A stretch of DNA of 45,243 nt from Acidobacteriota bacterium. GTDB lineage: Bacteria; Actinomycetota; AC-67. The notes beneath the pieces were generated by a model. That model had not been told where the DNA came from. It did not search any database and was given only the letters and a program-made list of their open reading frames with translations. The DNA lies in contig JACQXY010000010.1 of NCBI GenBank assembly GCA_016208485.1, positions 76,155 through 121,397 on the forward strand, in the 5' to 3' direction. Below, piece by piece: positions 8,672 through 17,059 of the stretch. The number at the start of each line of letters is the position of its first letter. Position 1 is the stretch's first letter. The translations under genes were made by a program, and so were the position numbers.

Positions 8672-8762
8672 GGGGGATCTGGCAAGCGCGGAACGAGGCC
8701 GAGTGAGCGAGCCGGACGGTCACCGCGAGCGTAGTTGGTGCACGGGGACGAAAGGAGATCAC

Positions 8763-11700
8763 ATGAACCGGCGAGGAATTCGCAGGAATCGGACGTCGCT
8801 CGGGCCGGCCTCCCGGTGGCTCGGGGGAGCGATCGCCGTCGTCCTGCTTGTGGGGTCGGGGAGTCTCGTCCCGTCCCCGGCATGGGCCGACTCGGCGATT
8901 GCCCTGCACGGCGCCCTCCCATCGGGGCGCGTGAGCGCGGGCGCGATCTGGGACGCGAGCAACGCCTACATCTTCGGGGGCGACGACGGTATCTCGTACT
9001 TGGACCAGATCGTGCGGTACAACCCCGCGACGAACACGACCACGACGATGAGCGCCACACTGCCCTGGGCGAACTTCTCGATGAGCGCGATCTGGGACGG
9101 GAGCAACGCCTACATGTTCGGGGGTCTGGGGGCGGCCGGAAACCGGATCGTGCGCTACAACCCGGCGGCGGACACCGTCACCGTCATGGGCGCGACCCTG
9201 CCGTCGGCGCGCTCCGACACGAGCGCGATCTGGGACGGGAACAACGCCTACATCTTCGGCGGAGGCGCAACCGCGCACCAGATCGTGCGCTACAACCCGG
9301 CGGCGGACACCGTCAGCGTCATGAGCGCGACCCTGCCCACGGGGCGCTACGCCACCAGCGCGGTCTGGGACGGAAACAACGCCTATATCTTCGGCGGCTC
9401 GCACCTGAACCAGATCGTGCGCTACACCCCCGCCACGGACACGGTGGAGGTCATGCCCGACACGCTTCCCTCGGGCCGCTCCTGGACGGGCGCGATCTGG
9501 GACGGGAGCAACGCCTACATCTTCGGCGGTGAGGGCGGCTCCCTCCTCGATGAGGTCGTGCGCTACACTCCCTCTACGCACACGGTGACGCTGATCGCCA
9601 CGCTTCCCTCGGCGCGGTCCGGCGCGAGCGCGATCTTCGACGGGGCCAACGCGTACATCTTCGGCGGCTGGACCGGATCCTCGTCCCTGAATGAGATCCT
9701 GCGGTACGACTTCGCGACGCACACGGTGGCGAACATGAACGCCGTGCTTCCGTCGGCGCGCTCCTACCCGAGCGCGATCTGGGACAGGAGCAACGTCTAC
9801 CTCTTCGGCGGCAGGAACGGCGACCTCCGCCTGGACGAGATCGTCCGCTACAGCCCCACCACTGGCAGGACCACGACCATGGGCGCGAGGCTTCCGTCGG
9901 GACGCGCCGCCACGAGCGCGATCTTCGACGGAGGCGACGCGTACATCTTCGGGGGCTACGACGGCGCTGCCCACCTGAACCAGATCGTGCGCTACACCCC
10001 CGCGACGGACACGGTGCACGTCATGAACGCAACCCTGCCCGCCGGACTCTCCGCCACGAGCGCGATCTGGGACGGGGACAACGCTTACATCTTCGGCGGG
10101 AGCTACATCATCCAGCCGGAGTGGGGCACCTTCTATTCGGACCTCATCGTGCGCTACACCCCCGCGACGGACACCGTGACGACGATGGCCGCAAGGCTAC
10201 CCTGGGGCCGGGGGTACACGAGCGCGATCTGGGACGGGGCCAACGCTTACATCTTCGGCGGCTACGACGGCTCCAATCGTCTGAACCAGATCGTGCGCTA
10301 CATCCCCGCAACGGACGAGGCGGCGGCCGTGGCCGCTACGCTTCCGTCGGACCGGGGGTACACGAGCGCGATCTGGGACGGGAATAGCGCTTACATCTTC
10401 GGCGGCATGGGTTCGTACTTCGAGTCCCACGCGTACTGGGACCAGATCGTGCGCTACACCCCCGCGACGGGCATGGTAGCGACTATGGGCGGTACCCTGC
10501 CCACCGGACGCCTCGGCACGGGCGCGATCTGGGACGGGAGCAACGCCTACATCTTCGGCGGCGTCCAAACCTATTATCCTCCATTCCTGAACGAGATCGT
10601 GCGCTACAGCCTCGCGCCGGGCGCGCCCCAGAGTCCCGCCGCCTCTCCCGGGTCCGCCGCCGGTCAGATCAGCCTCACTTGGTCCCCGCCCCCCACGAAC
10701 TCCCACTCGTACCCGATCACCGAGTACCGTATCTTCCGCGCGACGACACCGGGCTCGGAGGTCCTCCTCACCCAGCTCGGGAACGTCGGTACCTACACCG
10801 ACTCGGGACTTACACCGGGCACTCGCTACTACTACAGGGTCGCCGCGGTGGACGCCGTATGGGTCGGCGTCATGTCGGCCGAGGTGAGCGCGGTGCCGCT
10901 CAGCCCTCCGGACGCGCCGGCGGGCCTGACCGCGACGCCCGGCCAGGGGCAGATCGCGCTCTCCTGGACCGCGCCCGCCTTCGACGGAGGCTCGGTGATC
11001 ACCGAATACAGGCTCTACCGGGGAACCGCCCCGGGCTCGGAGACGCTGCAGGGAGCCCTTCTTCCAGGGGCGACCTCGTTCACCGACACAAGCCTCGGTA
11101 ACGGCGCCACCTTCTACTACGAGGTCACCGCGGTGAACGCCGTCGGTGAGAGCGCGTTTTCCAACGAGGCCTCCGCCACGACCTGGAACGTGCCGAGCCT
11201 CCCGCAGAACCCCACCGCGAACGCGGGGCCCGGCGTGGGAGAGATCTCCCTCGCCTGGACGGCTCCCTCCTCCGACGGCGGATCCACTCTCTCCGGCTAC
11301 AAGCTCTACCGGGGGACGGGCCCGGGCGGGGGGACGCTGCTGACGACTCTTCCTCCCGGGACGACCTCCTTCACCGATGCGGGCCTTGGCAACGGCGCGA
11401 CGCGCTTCTACTCGGTCTCGGCCACCAACGTGGTCGGCGAGAGCCCCCGGTCCGCCGAGGTCTCCGCCCAGACTTTCACGACGCCCTCGGCGCCGACGCT
11501 TGCGGCCGCGGCGGGACCGGGCGTGAGCGAGATCAGTCTTTCCTGGACCGCGCCCTCCAGCGGGGGCACGCCCATCACCGGCTACAGGCTCTACCGGGGA
11601 ACGGCCCCGGGCTCGGAGACGCTGCTCGCGACGCTCGGAGTGATGACGACCTACACCGACGTGGGCCTGCCCAACGGAGCGACTCGCCACTACAAGGTCG

Positions 11701-12659
11701 CCGCGGTCAACCTCGCCGGCGAAGGGCCGGCATCCAACGAGGCCTCGGCCACGACCTTCAACCTCGCATCGGCGCCGCTGAGCCTGACGGCCACCGCGGG
11801 AGCGAACCAGATCTCCCTGAGCTGGACCGCCCCGGCCTCGAACGGCGGAACCCCCATCACCGGCTACACGATCTACCGCGGGACGGCTCCGGGAGCAGAG
11901 GCGCCGCTCGCCACCGTCGATGCCGACGTCACGACCTACACGGACTCGGGTCTTCCCAACGGCGCGGCCCGCTACTACAGGGTCGCCGCCAGCAACGTCG
12001 TCGGGGAAGGTGCGCTCTCCGCCGGGGCGAGTGCCACCACCTTCGACGTGCCCGCGGCCCCGACCGCGCTCTCGGCCACGACGGGCTCCGGCCAGGGACA
12101 GATCGCGCTCTCATGGATCGCTCCCGCGTCCACCGGGGGCACGCCCGTCACCGGCTACAAGATCTACCGGGGGACCTCCAGCGGGACCGAGACCTTCCTC
12201 GTCCAGGTCGGCGGCGCCCAGACGAGCTACACGGACTCGGGCCTTGGCGACGGCGCGACCCGCTACTACAAGGTGAGCGCACTCAACTCGATGGGAGAGA
12301 GTCCGCAATCCAACGAGTCCTCCGCCACCACGATCGCGCCGCCGGGGGCGCCGCGGAACCTGTCGGTCCAGCCGGGGACATCGCTCGGGCAGATCGTGCT
12401 GACGTGGTCTCCGCCAGCTTCGACCGGCGGGGCGCCTCTCACCGGCTACCGCATCTACCGGGGAACCTCGAGCGGGAACCTGACCTACTACGACCAGATC
12501 GGCGACTCGACTTCGTACACCGACGGCGGGGCTCAGATCGCCACCAACTACCACTACCGGGTCTCGGCCGTCAACCCGCTCGAGGGTCCCCAGTCAGGCG
12601 AGGCCTGCAACCGTGCCTTCCCATGGGTCGGGCTCATTGGGTGCCCGGGTGGCGTGTGA
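8763..12659 (+). CDS. Secreted Kelch-propeller and fibronectin type III protein
   Basis: The product is 1298 aa from ATG 8763, with AAAGGAGA 4-5 nt upstream. The signal peptide ends near AWA-DS (about residue 41). Twelve Kelch-type repeats (about 45-630) have the pattern LPSGR-x3-SAIWDGxNAYIFGG then QIVRYxPATDTV, enough for two six-bladed propellers. Seven FN3 domains follow (about 620-1290), each with ISLSWTAP, GYxLYRGTAPGSET and YTDSGLxxGxxYYYxVxAVN signatures. The protein ends without a sortase or membrane anchor (IGCPGGV). It is probably a released or loosely held binding protein, and no enzymatic domain is visible. It leads a run of four secreted-protein genes with gaps of about 80-130 bp. 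Confidence 0.88.
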   Translation: MNRRGIRRNRTSLGPASRWLGGAIAVVLLVGSGSLVPSPAWADSAIALHGALPSGRVSAGAIWDASNAYIFGGDDGISYLDQIVRYNPATNTTTTMSATLPWANFSMSAIWDGSNAYMFGGLGAAGNRIVRYNPAADTVTVMGATLPSARSDTSAIWDGNNAYIFGGGATAHQIVRYNPAADTVSVMSATLPTGRYATSAVWDGNNAYIFGGSHLNQIVRYTPATDTVEVMPDTLPSGRSWTGAIWDGSNAYIFGGEGGSLLDEVVRYTPSTHTVTLIATLPSARSGASAIFDGANAYIFGGWTGSSSLNEILRYDFATHTVANMNAVLPSARSYPSAIWDRSNVYLFGGRNGDLRLDEIVRYSPTTGRTTTMGARLPSGRAATSAIFDGGDAYIFGGYDGAAHLNQIVRYTPATDTVHVMNATLPAGLSATSAIWDGDNAYIFGGSYIIQPEWGTFYSDLIVRYTPATDTVTTMAARLPWGRGYTSAIWDGANAYIFGGYDGSNRLNQIVRYIPATDEAAAVAATLPSDRGYTSAIWDGNSAYIFGGMGSYFESHAYWDQIVRYTPATGMVATMGGTLPTGRLGTGAIWDGSNAYIFGGVQTYYPPFLNEIVRYSLAPGAPQSPAASPGSAAGQISLTWSPPPTNSHSYPITEYRIFRATTPGSEVLLTQLGNVGTYTDSGLTPGTRYYYRVAAVDAVWVGVMSAEVSAVPLSPPDAPAGLTATPGQGQIALSWTAPAFDGGSVITEYRLYRGTAPGSETLQGALLPGATSFTDTSLGNGATFYYEVTAVNAVGESAFSNEASATTWNVPSLPQNPTANAGPGVGEISLAWTAPSSDGGSTLSGYKLYRGTGPGGGTLLTTLPPGTTSFTDAGLGNGATRFYSVSATNVVGESPRSAEVSAQTFTTPSAPTLAAAAGPGVSEISLSWTAPSSGGTPITGYRLYRGTAPGSETLLATLGVMTTYTDVGLPNGATRHYKVAAVNLAGEGPASNEASATTFNLASAPLSLTATAGANQISLSWTAPASNGGTPITGYTIYRGTAPGAEAPLATVDADVTTYTDSGLPNGAARYYRVAASNVVGEGALSAGASATTFDVPAAPTALSATTGSGQGQIALSWIAPASTGGTPVTGYKIYRGTSSGTETFLVQVGGAQTSYTDSGLGDGATRYYKVSALNSMGESPQSNESSATTIAPPGAPRNLSVQPGTSLGQIVLTWSPPASTGGAPLTGYRIYRGTSSGNLTYYDQIGDSTSYTDGGAQIATNYHYRVSAVNPLEGPQSGEACNRAFPWVGLIGCPGGV

Positions 12660-12737
12660 GCGCGGTCTGCCGTGGGTCGCGCGAAAGGGAGAGCGGCGTG
12701 AACGACCGGCGTGATGTCCGGAGGGGGAAGGAGTGAG

Positions 12738-14231
12738 ATGGCGATGGCGAGGGCGCGCGGGAAGCTCGGTGTGATGTGGATCGCGGTGGTGTTGGGGATG
12801 GCGTCGCTCACAGGCAGCGGCGGTCCCGCGGAGGCGGCAGGGGCGGTCTGCGGCCCCGGCGTCCAACTCTGGGAGGCCCGCCACAACGGCCCCGGGAACT
12901 CCAGGGACTCAGCAACGAGCCTGACGATGAGTCCAGACGGCGTCCGAGTCTACGTGACCGGTGCGAGCACCGGCACCGGCTTCGACTACGCGACCCTCGC
13001 CTATGACTCGGTCACAGGCGAGGAACTCTGGGCGGCGCGCTACGACGGCCCCGGGAGCGGCGGGGACCAAGCCCACGGTCTCGCCGTGAGCCCCGACGGC
13101 GCGCGCGTCTACGTGACTGGAGGGAGCTACGGCGCCGGCACCGACTACGACTACGCGACTCTCGCCTACGACGCGGCCACAGGCGCGCCGCTCTGGGAGG
13201 CGCGCCACAACGGCCCCGGGGGCCTTTCGGACGTGGCCAACAGCGTCGCCGTTAGCCCCGACGGCACCGGGGTCTTCGTGACCGGCTCCACCACCAGCTC
13301 CGGCAGCGATCCCGACTACGCCACGGTCGCCTACGACGCCTCCTCGGGCGCGCCGCTCTGGGTGGCGCGCTACGAGGGCCCTGCGGATGGCGACGACCGG
13401 GCCTATGGCCTCGCCGCGAGCCCGAACGGCGTCCGCGTCTTCGTGACCGGGCGGAGCTACAGCTCCGACACCTACTCCGACTATGCCACCGTCGCCTACG
13501 ACGCCGCCTCGGGCGTGGAACTCTGGGAGCGGCGCTACAGCGGCCCGCGGACCGGCTACGACGTGGCGGATGCTCTTGTGGTGGGTCCGGGTGGATCGCG
13601 CGTCTTCGTGACCGGGCGGAGCGAAGGCCCGGCCGGGGGATCCGACTACGCGACCCTCGCTTACAGCGCGGGCGGCCCCTTCCCCGCGGCGCAGGCCTAC
13701 GCCCTGCGCGCGGTGGTCCCGGGGCAGGACACGGGACAGGTCATGCACGTCGCGGCAGAGGGCGGCGGCCCGGCCGAGCAACGCCGGCTCGCCGCGCAGT
13801 ACGTCGCCGGGGTCGCGGATGTCGAGATCGGACACACCGCGGCCTGGGGCGGGGGCGGGGACACCGATGGGTGGGCGGGGGCCTCCTCGACCCTCGGGCG
13901 CGTGAGCCTGCTGGGCGGCCTGGTGAGTGCCACCGAGGTGCGCGCATCCGCCTACGCGATCTTCTCGTGCGCGGACGGGGGCGGCGTGGGCTCCTGGGGA
14001 TCGAGCTTCGGCACGGTCCAGGTTGCAGGGATCAATCACCAGGACCCCGTGGCGCCGAACACCCGGATCGAGATCCCCGGGGTGGGGACCCTCGTGCTCC
14101 GCGAGCAGATCCGCGAGGAGACGGACACCTCCGCGCGTATCACGGTGAACATGATCCACTTCGCGAGCGACGACGGGGCGCAGGACGTGGTCATCGGCTC
14201 GGCGACCGCCTCGGTCACGGCGTCAGGATAG
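12738..14231 (+). CDS. Secreted beta-propeller (SPDG-YVTG repeats) with choice-of-anchor P type domain
   Basis: The product is 497 aa from ATG 12738, placed after GGGGGAAGGAG; upstream in-frame starts lack such a site. The signal peptide is cleaved near AEAA-GA (about 35-37). Five or six propeller repeats (about 45-320) follow the pattern SPDGxRVYVTGxS, [20 protein letters not shown]. Residues about 330-497 resemble the choice-of-anchor P domain found on many actinobacterial exported proteins: TRIEIPGVGTLVLREQ, then ITVNMIHF and DVVIGSATASV. It lies between the Kelch/FN3 gene and a second propeller gene of the same repeat type. Ligand unknown. Confidence 0.8.
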   Translation: MAMARARGKLGVMWIAVVLGMASLTGSGGPAEAAGAVCGPGVQLWEARHNGPGNSRDSATSLTMSPDGVRVYVTGASTGTGFDYATLAYDSVTGEELWAARYDGPGSGGDQAHGLAVSPDGARVYVTGGSYGAGTDYDYATLAYDAATGAPLWEARHNGPGGLSDVANSVAVSPDGTGVFVTGSTTSSGSDPDYATVAYDASSGAPLWVARYEGPADGDDRAYGLAASPNGVRVFVTGRSYSSDTYSDYATVAYDAASGVELWERRYSGPRTGYDVADALVVGPGGSRVFVTGRSEGPAGGSDYATLAYSAGGPFPAAQAYALRAVVPGQDTGQVMHVAAEGGGPAEQRRLAAQYVAGVADVEIGHTAAWGGGGDTDGWAGASSTLGRVSLLGGLVSATEVRASAYAIFSCADGGGVGSWGSSFGTVQVAGINHQDPVAPNTRIEIPGVGTLVLREQIREETDTSARITVNMIHFASDDGAQDVVIGSATASVTASG

Positions 14232-14334
14232 GAGCCTGAAGGAGCGGGTCGTGACCGGGAGGTCGATGGGGGCCAGGACATCGGGGGAGGGACGCGCCTG
14301 GCCGAGCGAGTCGCGCCGGGAGAGGAGAAAGATC

Positions 14335-16040
14335 ATGCGAGGGAACATCGGTCTGACAAGCAGATGCAGAGACGGGGTCGCGGCTGCGCTCTTGGTGCTT
14401 CTGGCGGCGTCTCTTGCGATCGTGCCGGGGAGTCCCGCGTTCGCGAGCGGAGGAGACCGGATCTGGGAGGCGAGGACCGCTACAACGGTCCTGCGAATCG
14501 GGACGACGGGCCTCATGCCCTCGCCGTGAGCCCCGACGGCGCCCGCGTCTACGTGACCGGGTCGAGCGTGCAGGGCGCCACCTACCCTGACTACAACTAC
14601 AGCGACTACGCCACTGTCGCCTACGACGCCGCCACGGGCGCCCAGCTCTGGGTGGCCCGTTACAACGGGCCCCAGGGCCGCAGCGACGACGCGACCTCCC
14701 TCGCCATGAGCCCCGACGGCGCCCGCGTGTACGTGACGGGGGGGAGCGGGTACGGAGGCATCTACCCCGACTACAGCTACAACGACTACGCCACCCTCGC
14801 CTACGACGCCACATCGGGCGCGAAGCTCTGGGAGGCCCGCTACAACGGCTCCGGAAACGGCGGCGACATGGCGGAGGGCCTCGTGGTGAGCCCCGACGGC
14901 GCCCGCGTCTTCGTAACGGGGCAAAGCCAGGGCTCCGGCACCAACAACGACTACGCGACCCTTGCCTACAGCGCCGCATCGGGCGCGAAGCTCTGGGAGG
15001 CCCGCTACAACGGCCCCGCAGGCTGGTGGGACGCAGCCTTTGACCTTGCGGTGACCCCGGACGGCTCCCGCCTCTTCGTGACCGGGAGGAGCAGCGGCTC
15101 CGGCACCTCCTGGGACTACGCCACCCTCGCCTACGACGCCGTATCGGGGGCGATGGCCTGGGAGGCCCGCTACGATGGCCCCGGGGACGATTACGCTGAT
15201 TTCGACGAAGCTTTGAGCGTCGCGGTGACCCCCGACAGCGCCCGCCTCGTCGTCACCGGGCGGAGCGACGGCCTCGGTACCGGGGACGACTACGCCACCC
15301 TCGCCTACGACGCCACATCGGGAGCGAAGCTCTGGGAGGACCGCTACAACGGTGCCGGGAACGGCGACGACGGTGCCACGAGCGTCGCGGTGGGCCCAGA
15401 CGGAGCTCGCATCTACGTGACTGGGGCAAGCCGCGGCTCCGGCACGTCGCTCGACTACGCCACGGTCGCGTACAGGACGATCCCCCAAGACACCGACGGC
15501 GACGGTCTGACGGACTGGCAAGAGGTGAACTTCTACGGCACGGATCCCCTCAACCCCGATAGCGACGACGACGGGCTCTCGGATGGCGATGAAGTGAATG
15601 TCCACGGCACCGATCCGACGGATCCCGATACCGACGACGACGGGCTCTCGGATGGCGCCGAAGCGCTGACCTACGACACGGACCCGTTGGATCCCGATAC
15701 CGACGACGACGGGGTCTCGGATGGCGATGAGGTGAATGTCCACGGCACCGATCCGCGCGACCCCGACACCGACGATGACGGCCTCTCGGATGGCGATGAG
15801 GTGAATGTCCACGGCACCGATCCGCGCGACCCCGACACCGACGATGACGGCCTCTCCGACGGCGCGGAGGCGATCACCCACCACACCGACCCGCTCGACC
15901 CCGACTCAGACGATGATGGGCAAGGCGACGGCTACGAGGTTGGTCACGGCAGCGATCCGACTGACGCGCGCAGCTTCAACACGCCCGCGGGCCCGGTGAC
16001 GCTGCCGGTTCCGCTTCCGTTCCCAGTCCCGGAGTTCTGA
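14335..16040 (+). CDS. Secreted beta-propeller with Ca-binding TSP3-like stalk; apparent frameshift near 14475
   Basis: ATG 14335 (after GGAGAAAG) opens a clear signal peptide ([20 protein letters not shown] ending FAS-GG) and the first mature residues GGDRIWEAR. The frame then leaves the family pattern and stops at 14529. The expected continuation [20 protein letters not shown] is in a different frame, which runs open to 16040. An extra CGAGG within GGGAGGCGAGGACCG would explain the shift: removing it restores WEDRYNG, as in repeat 6. The body has about six [11 protein letters not shown] / DYATLAYDA / LWEARYNG repeats, then a stalk of [13 protein letters not shown] units (15487-15970), then a Pro-rich tail [12 protein letters not shown]. 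Either the gene is off in this strain or the 5 bases are an assembly error. Confidence 0.72.
15510..15960 (+). repeat. 69-bp coding repeats, TSP3-like calcium-binding units
   Basis: Units of 23 codons ([20 protein letters not shown]) recur about six times. The two units around 15719-15787 and 15788-15856 are practically identical at DNA level. Acidic DxDxDG loops of this kind bind Ca2+ in thrombospondin type 3 and OmpA-stalk proteins. Confidence 0.75.
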
Positions 16041-16062
16041 GGGGGGTCGGCCCGCATGTGAG

Positions 16063-16983
16063 GTGGGGCGGCCGCGACCGGCGGCTGCCTCGGAGGGAGG
16101 AGGGAGAGCCACGCGATCGTCCAAGCGAACCGCCGTCGCGGTCCTGGCGCTGCTGGGGGCCTTGCTCGCGATCGCGCGCGGGCGTCCGGCTCCGGCCGGT
16201 TCCGGTGCCCAGATCGAGGCGGCGCCGCTCGGCGGCGCCTCCGCGGGGGCGGTCCGCGCGCCCGACCTGGTCCCCTGGCCGCCCAAGCCGGGGACGACGT
16301 GGCAGATCCAGTTCAGCGGCCGGATCGACACGACCGTGCCCGCGCAGGTGTTCGACTTCGACGGGTTCGACACCGCCGCCGCACTGGTTGATGAGGTGCA
16401 TGCGACCGGCCGCCGAGTCGTTTGCTACCTCAACGCGGGAGGGTGGGAGAACTGGAGACCCGACAAGGAGAGCTACCCGGAGAGCGTGCTCGGCAAGCCG
16501 CTGGACGACTGGCCGGGGGAGCGGTGGGTCGATGTGCGGCAGCGCGACGCGCTGCGGCCGATCCTCGAGGCGCGCGCGGACATGTGCCGCTCGAAGGGTT
16601 TCGACGGCATCGAGTGGGACAACGTTGATGGCTTCGACGGTGCCGACACCGGGTTCCCATTGACGGGAGACGACCAACTGGCATTCAACCGCATGCTCTC
16701 CGAGATCGCGCACGATCGCGGGCTTGCCGTGGGCCTCAAGAACGACCTCGGGCAGATCCCCGAGCTGATCGCGAGCTTCGACTTCGCGATCAACGAGCAG
16801 TGCTTCGAGTATGAGGAGTGCGAGGACCTCCGCCCCTTCGCCGTGGCAGGGAAGGCCGTGTTCCACATCGAGTACGGGCGCGGGCCGCTCGAGTTCTGCC
16901 CGCGCACCCTGCCGCTCGGCCTGTCGTCGATCCAGAAGCGGCTCGACCTCGATGCATGGCGCCGCACCTGCGCCGTCACGTAG
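16063..16983 (+). CDS. GH114-type endo-alpha-1,4-polygalactosaminidase, secreted
   Basis: The canonical GTG at 16063 gives 306 aa, but its nearest G-run is about 16 nt away. A strong Shine-Dalgarno (16092-16108) instead points at ACG 16111 in the same frame, giving 290 aa. From there a signal anchor or peptide is evident (VAVLALLGALLAIARG). The GH114 (TIM-barrel) signatures are complete: VVCYLNAGGWENWR, KGFDGIEWDNVDGFDG with the presumed catalytic Asp, GLAVGLKND, FAINEQCFEYEEC and GKAVFHIEY. Characterised relatives cut galactosamine-rich exopolysaccharides such as Pel. It follows the propeller genes by only 22 bp, so it is likely the last gene of the exported-protein operon and may act on the cell's own matrix or a competitor's. 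Confidence 0.88.
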   Translation: MGRPRPAAASEGGGRATRSSKRTAVAVLALLGALLAIARGRPAPAGSGAQIEAAPLGGASAGAVRAPDLVPWPPKPGTTWQIQFSGRIDTTVPAQVFDFDGFDTAAALVDEVHATGRRVVCYLNAGGWENWRPDKESYPESVLGKPLDDWPGERWVDVRQRDALRPILEARADMCRSKGFDGIEWDNVDGFDGADTGFPLTGDDQLAFNRMLSEIAHDRGLAVGLKNDLGQIPELIASFDFAINEQCFEYEECEDLRPFAVAGKAVFHIEYGRGPLEFCPRTLPLGLSSIQKRLDLDAWRRTCAVT

Positions 16984-17011
16984 GGGCCGGGAGACGGGCC
17001 TGCCGCGGGCC

Positions 17012-17059
17012 TTGCTCAACGTCCTGGACGGTGATACGCTCAACGTTGTGAACGTTGAG
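17012..17059 (+). promoter_or_regulatory. Leaderless promoter with palindromic operator centred on the GTG start
   Basis: TTGCTC (17012-17017), 17 bp, TACGCT (17035-17040), 7 nt, then GTG 17048. The perfect inverted repeat CTCAACGTT / AACGTTGAG (17039-17047 and 17051-17059) is separated only by the GTG codon. A third GCTCAACGT copy lies at 17015-17022. A protein bound here would cover both the transcription start and the start codon. Confidence 0.65.

Larger units (their letters stand above)
8106..8673 (+). repeat. Direct repeat copy 2 (intact) of the 4924-5313 unit
   Basis: This is the full-length version of the duplicated unit: leader, 43-bp palindrome and intact DUF3237-like gene. Identity with copy 1 begins at 8106 and ends at 8673, just past the stop codon, so the duplicated block is one gene with its control region. 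Confidence 0.8.

Noticed and set aside
4924..8673. Composite transposon with the DUF3237 units as ends
   Set aside because: There is no transposase, no terminal inverted repeat and no target duplication. A segmental duplication explains the repeats.
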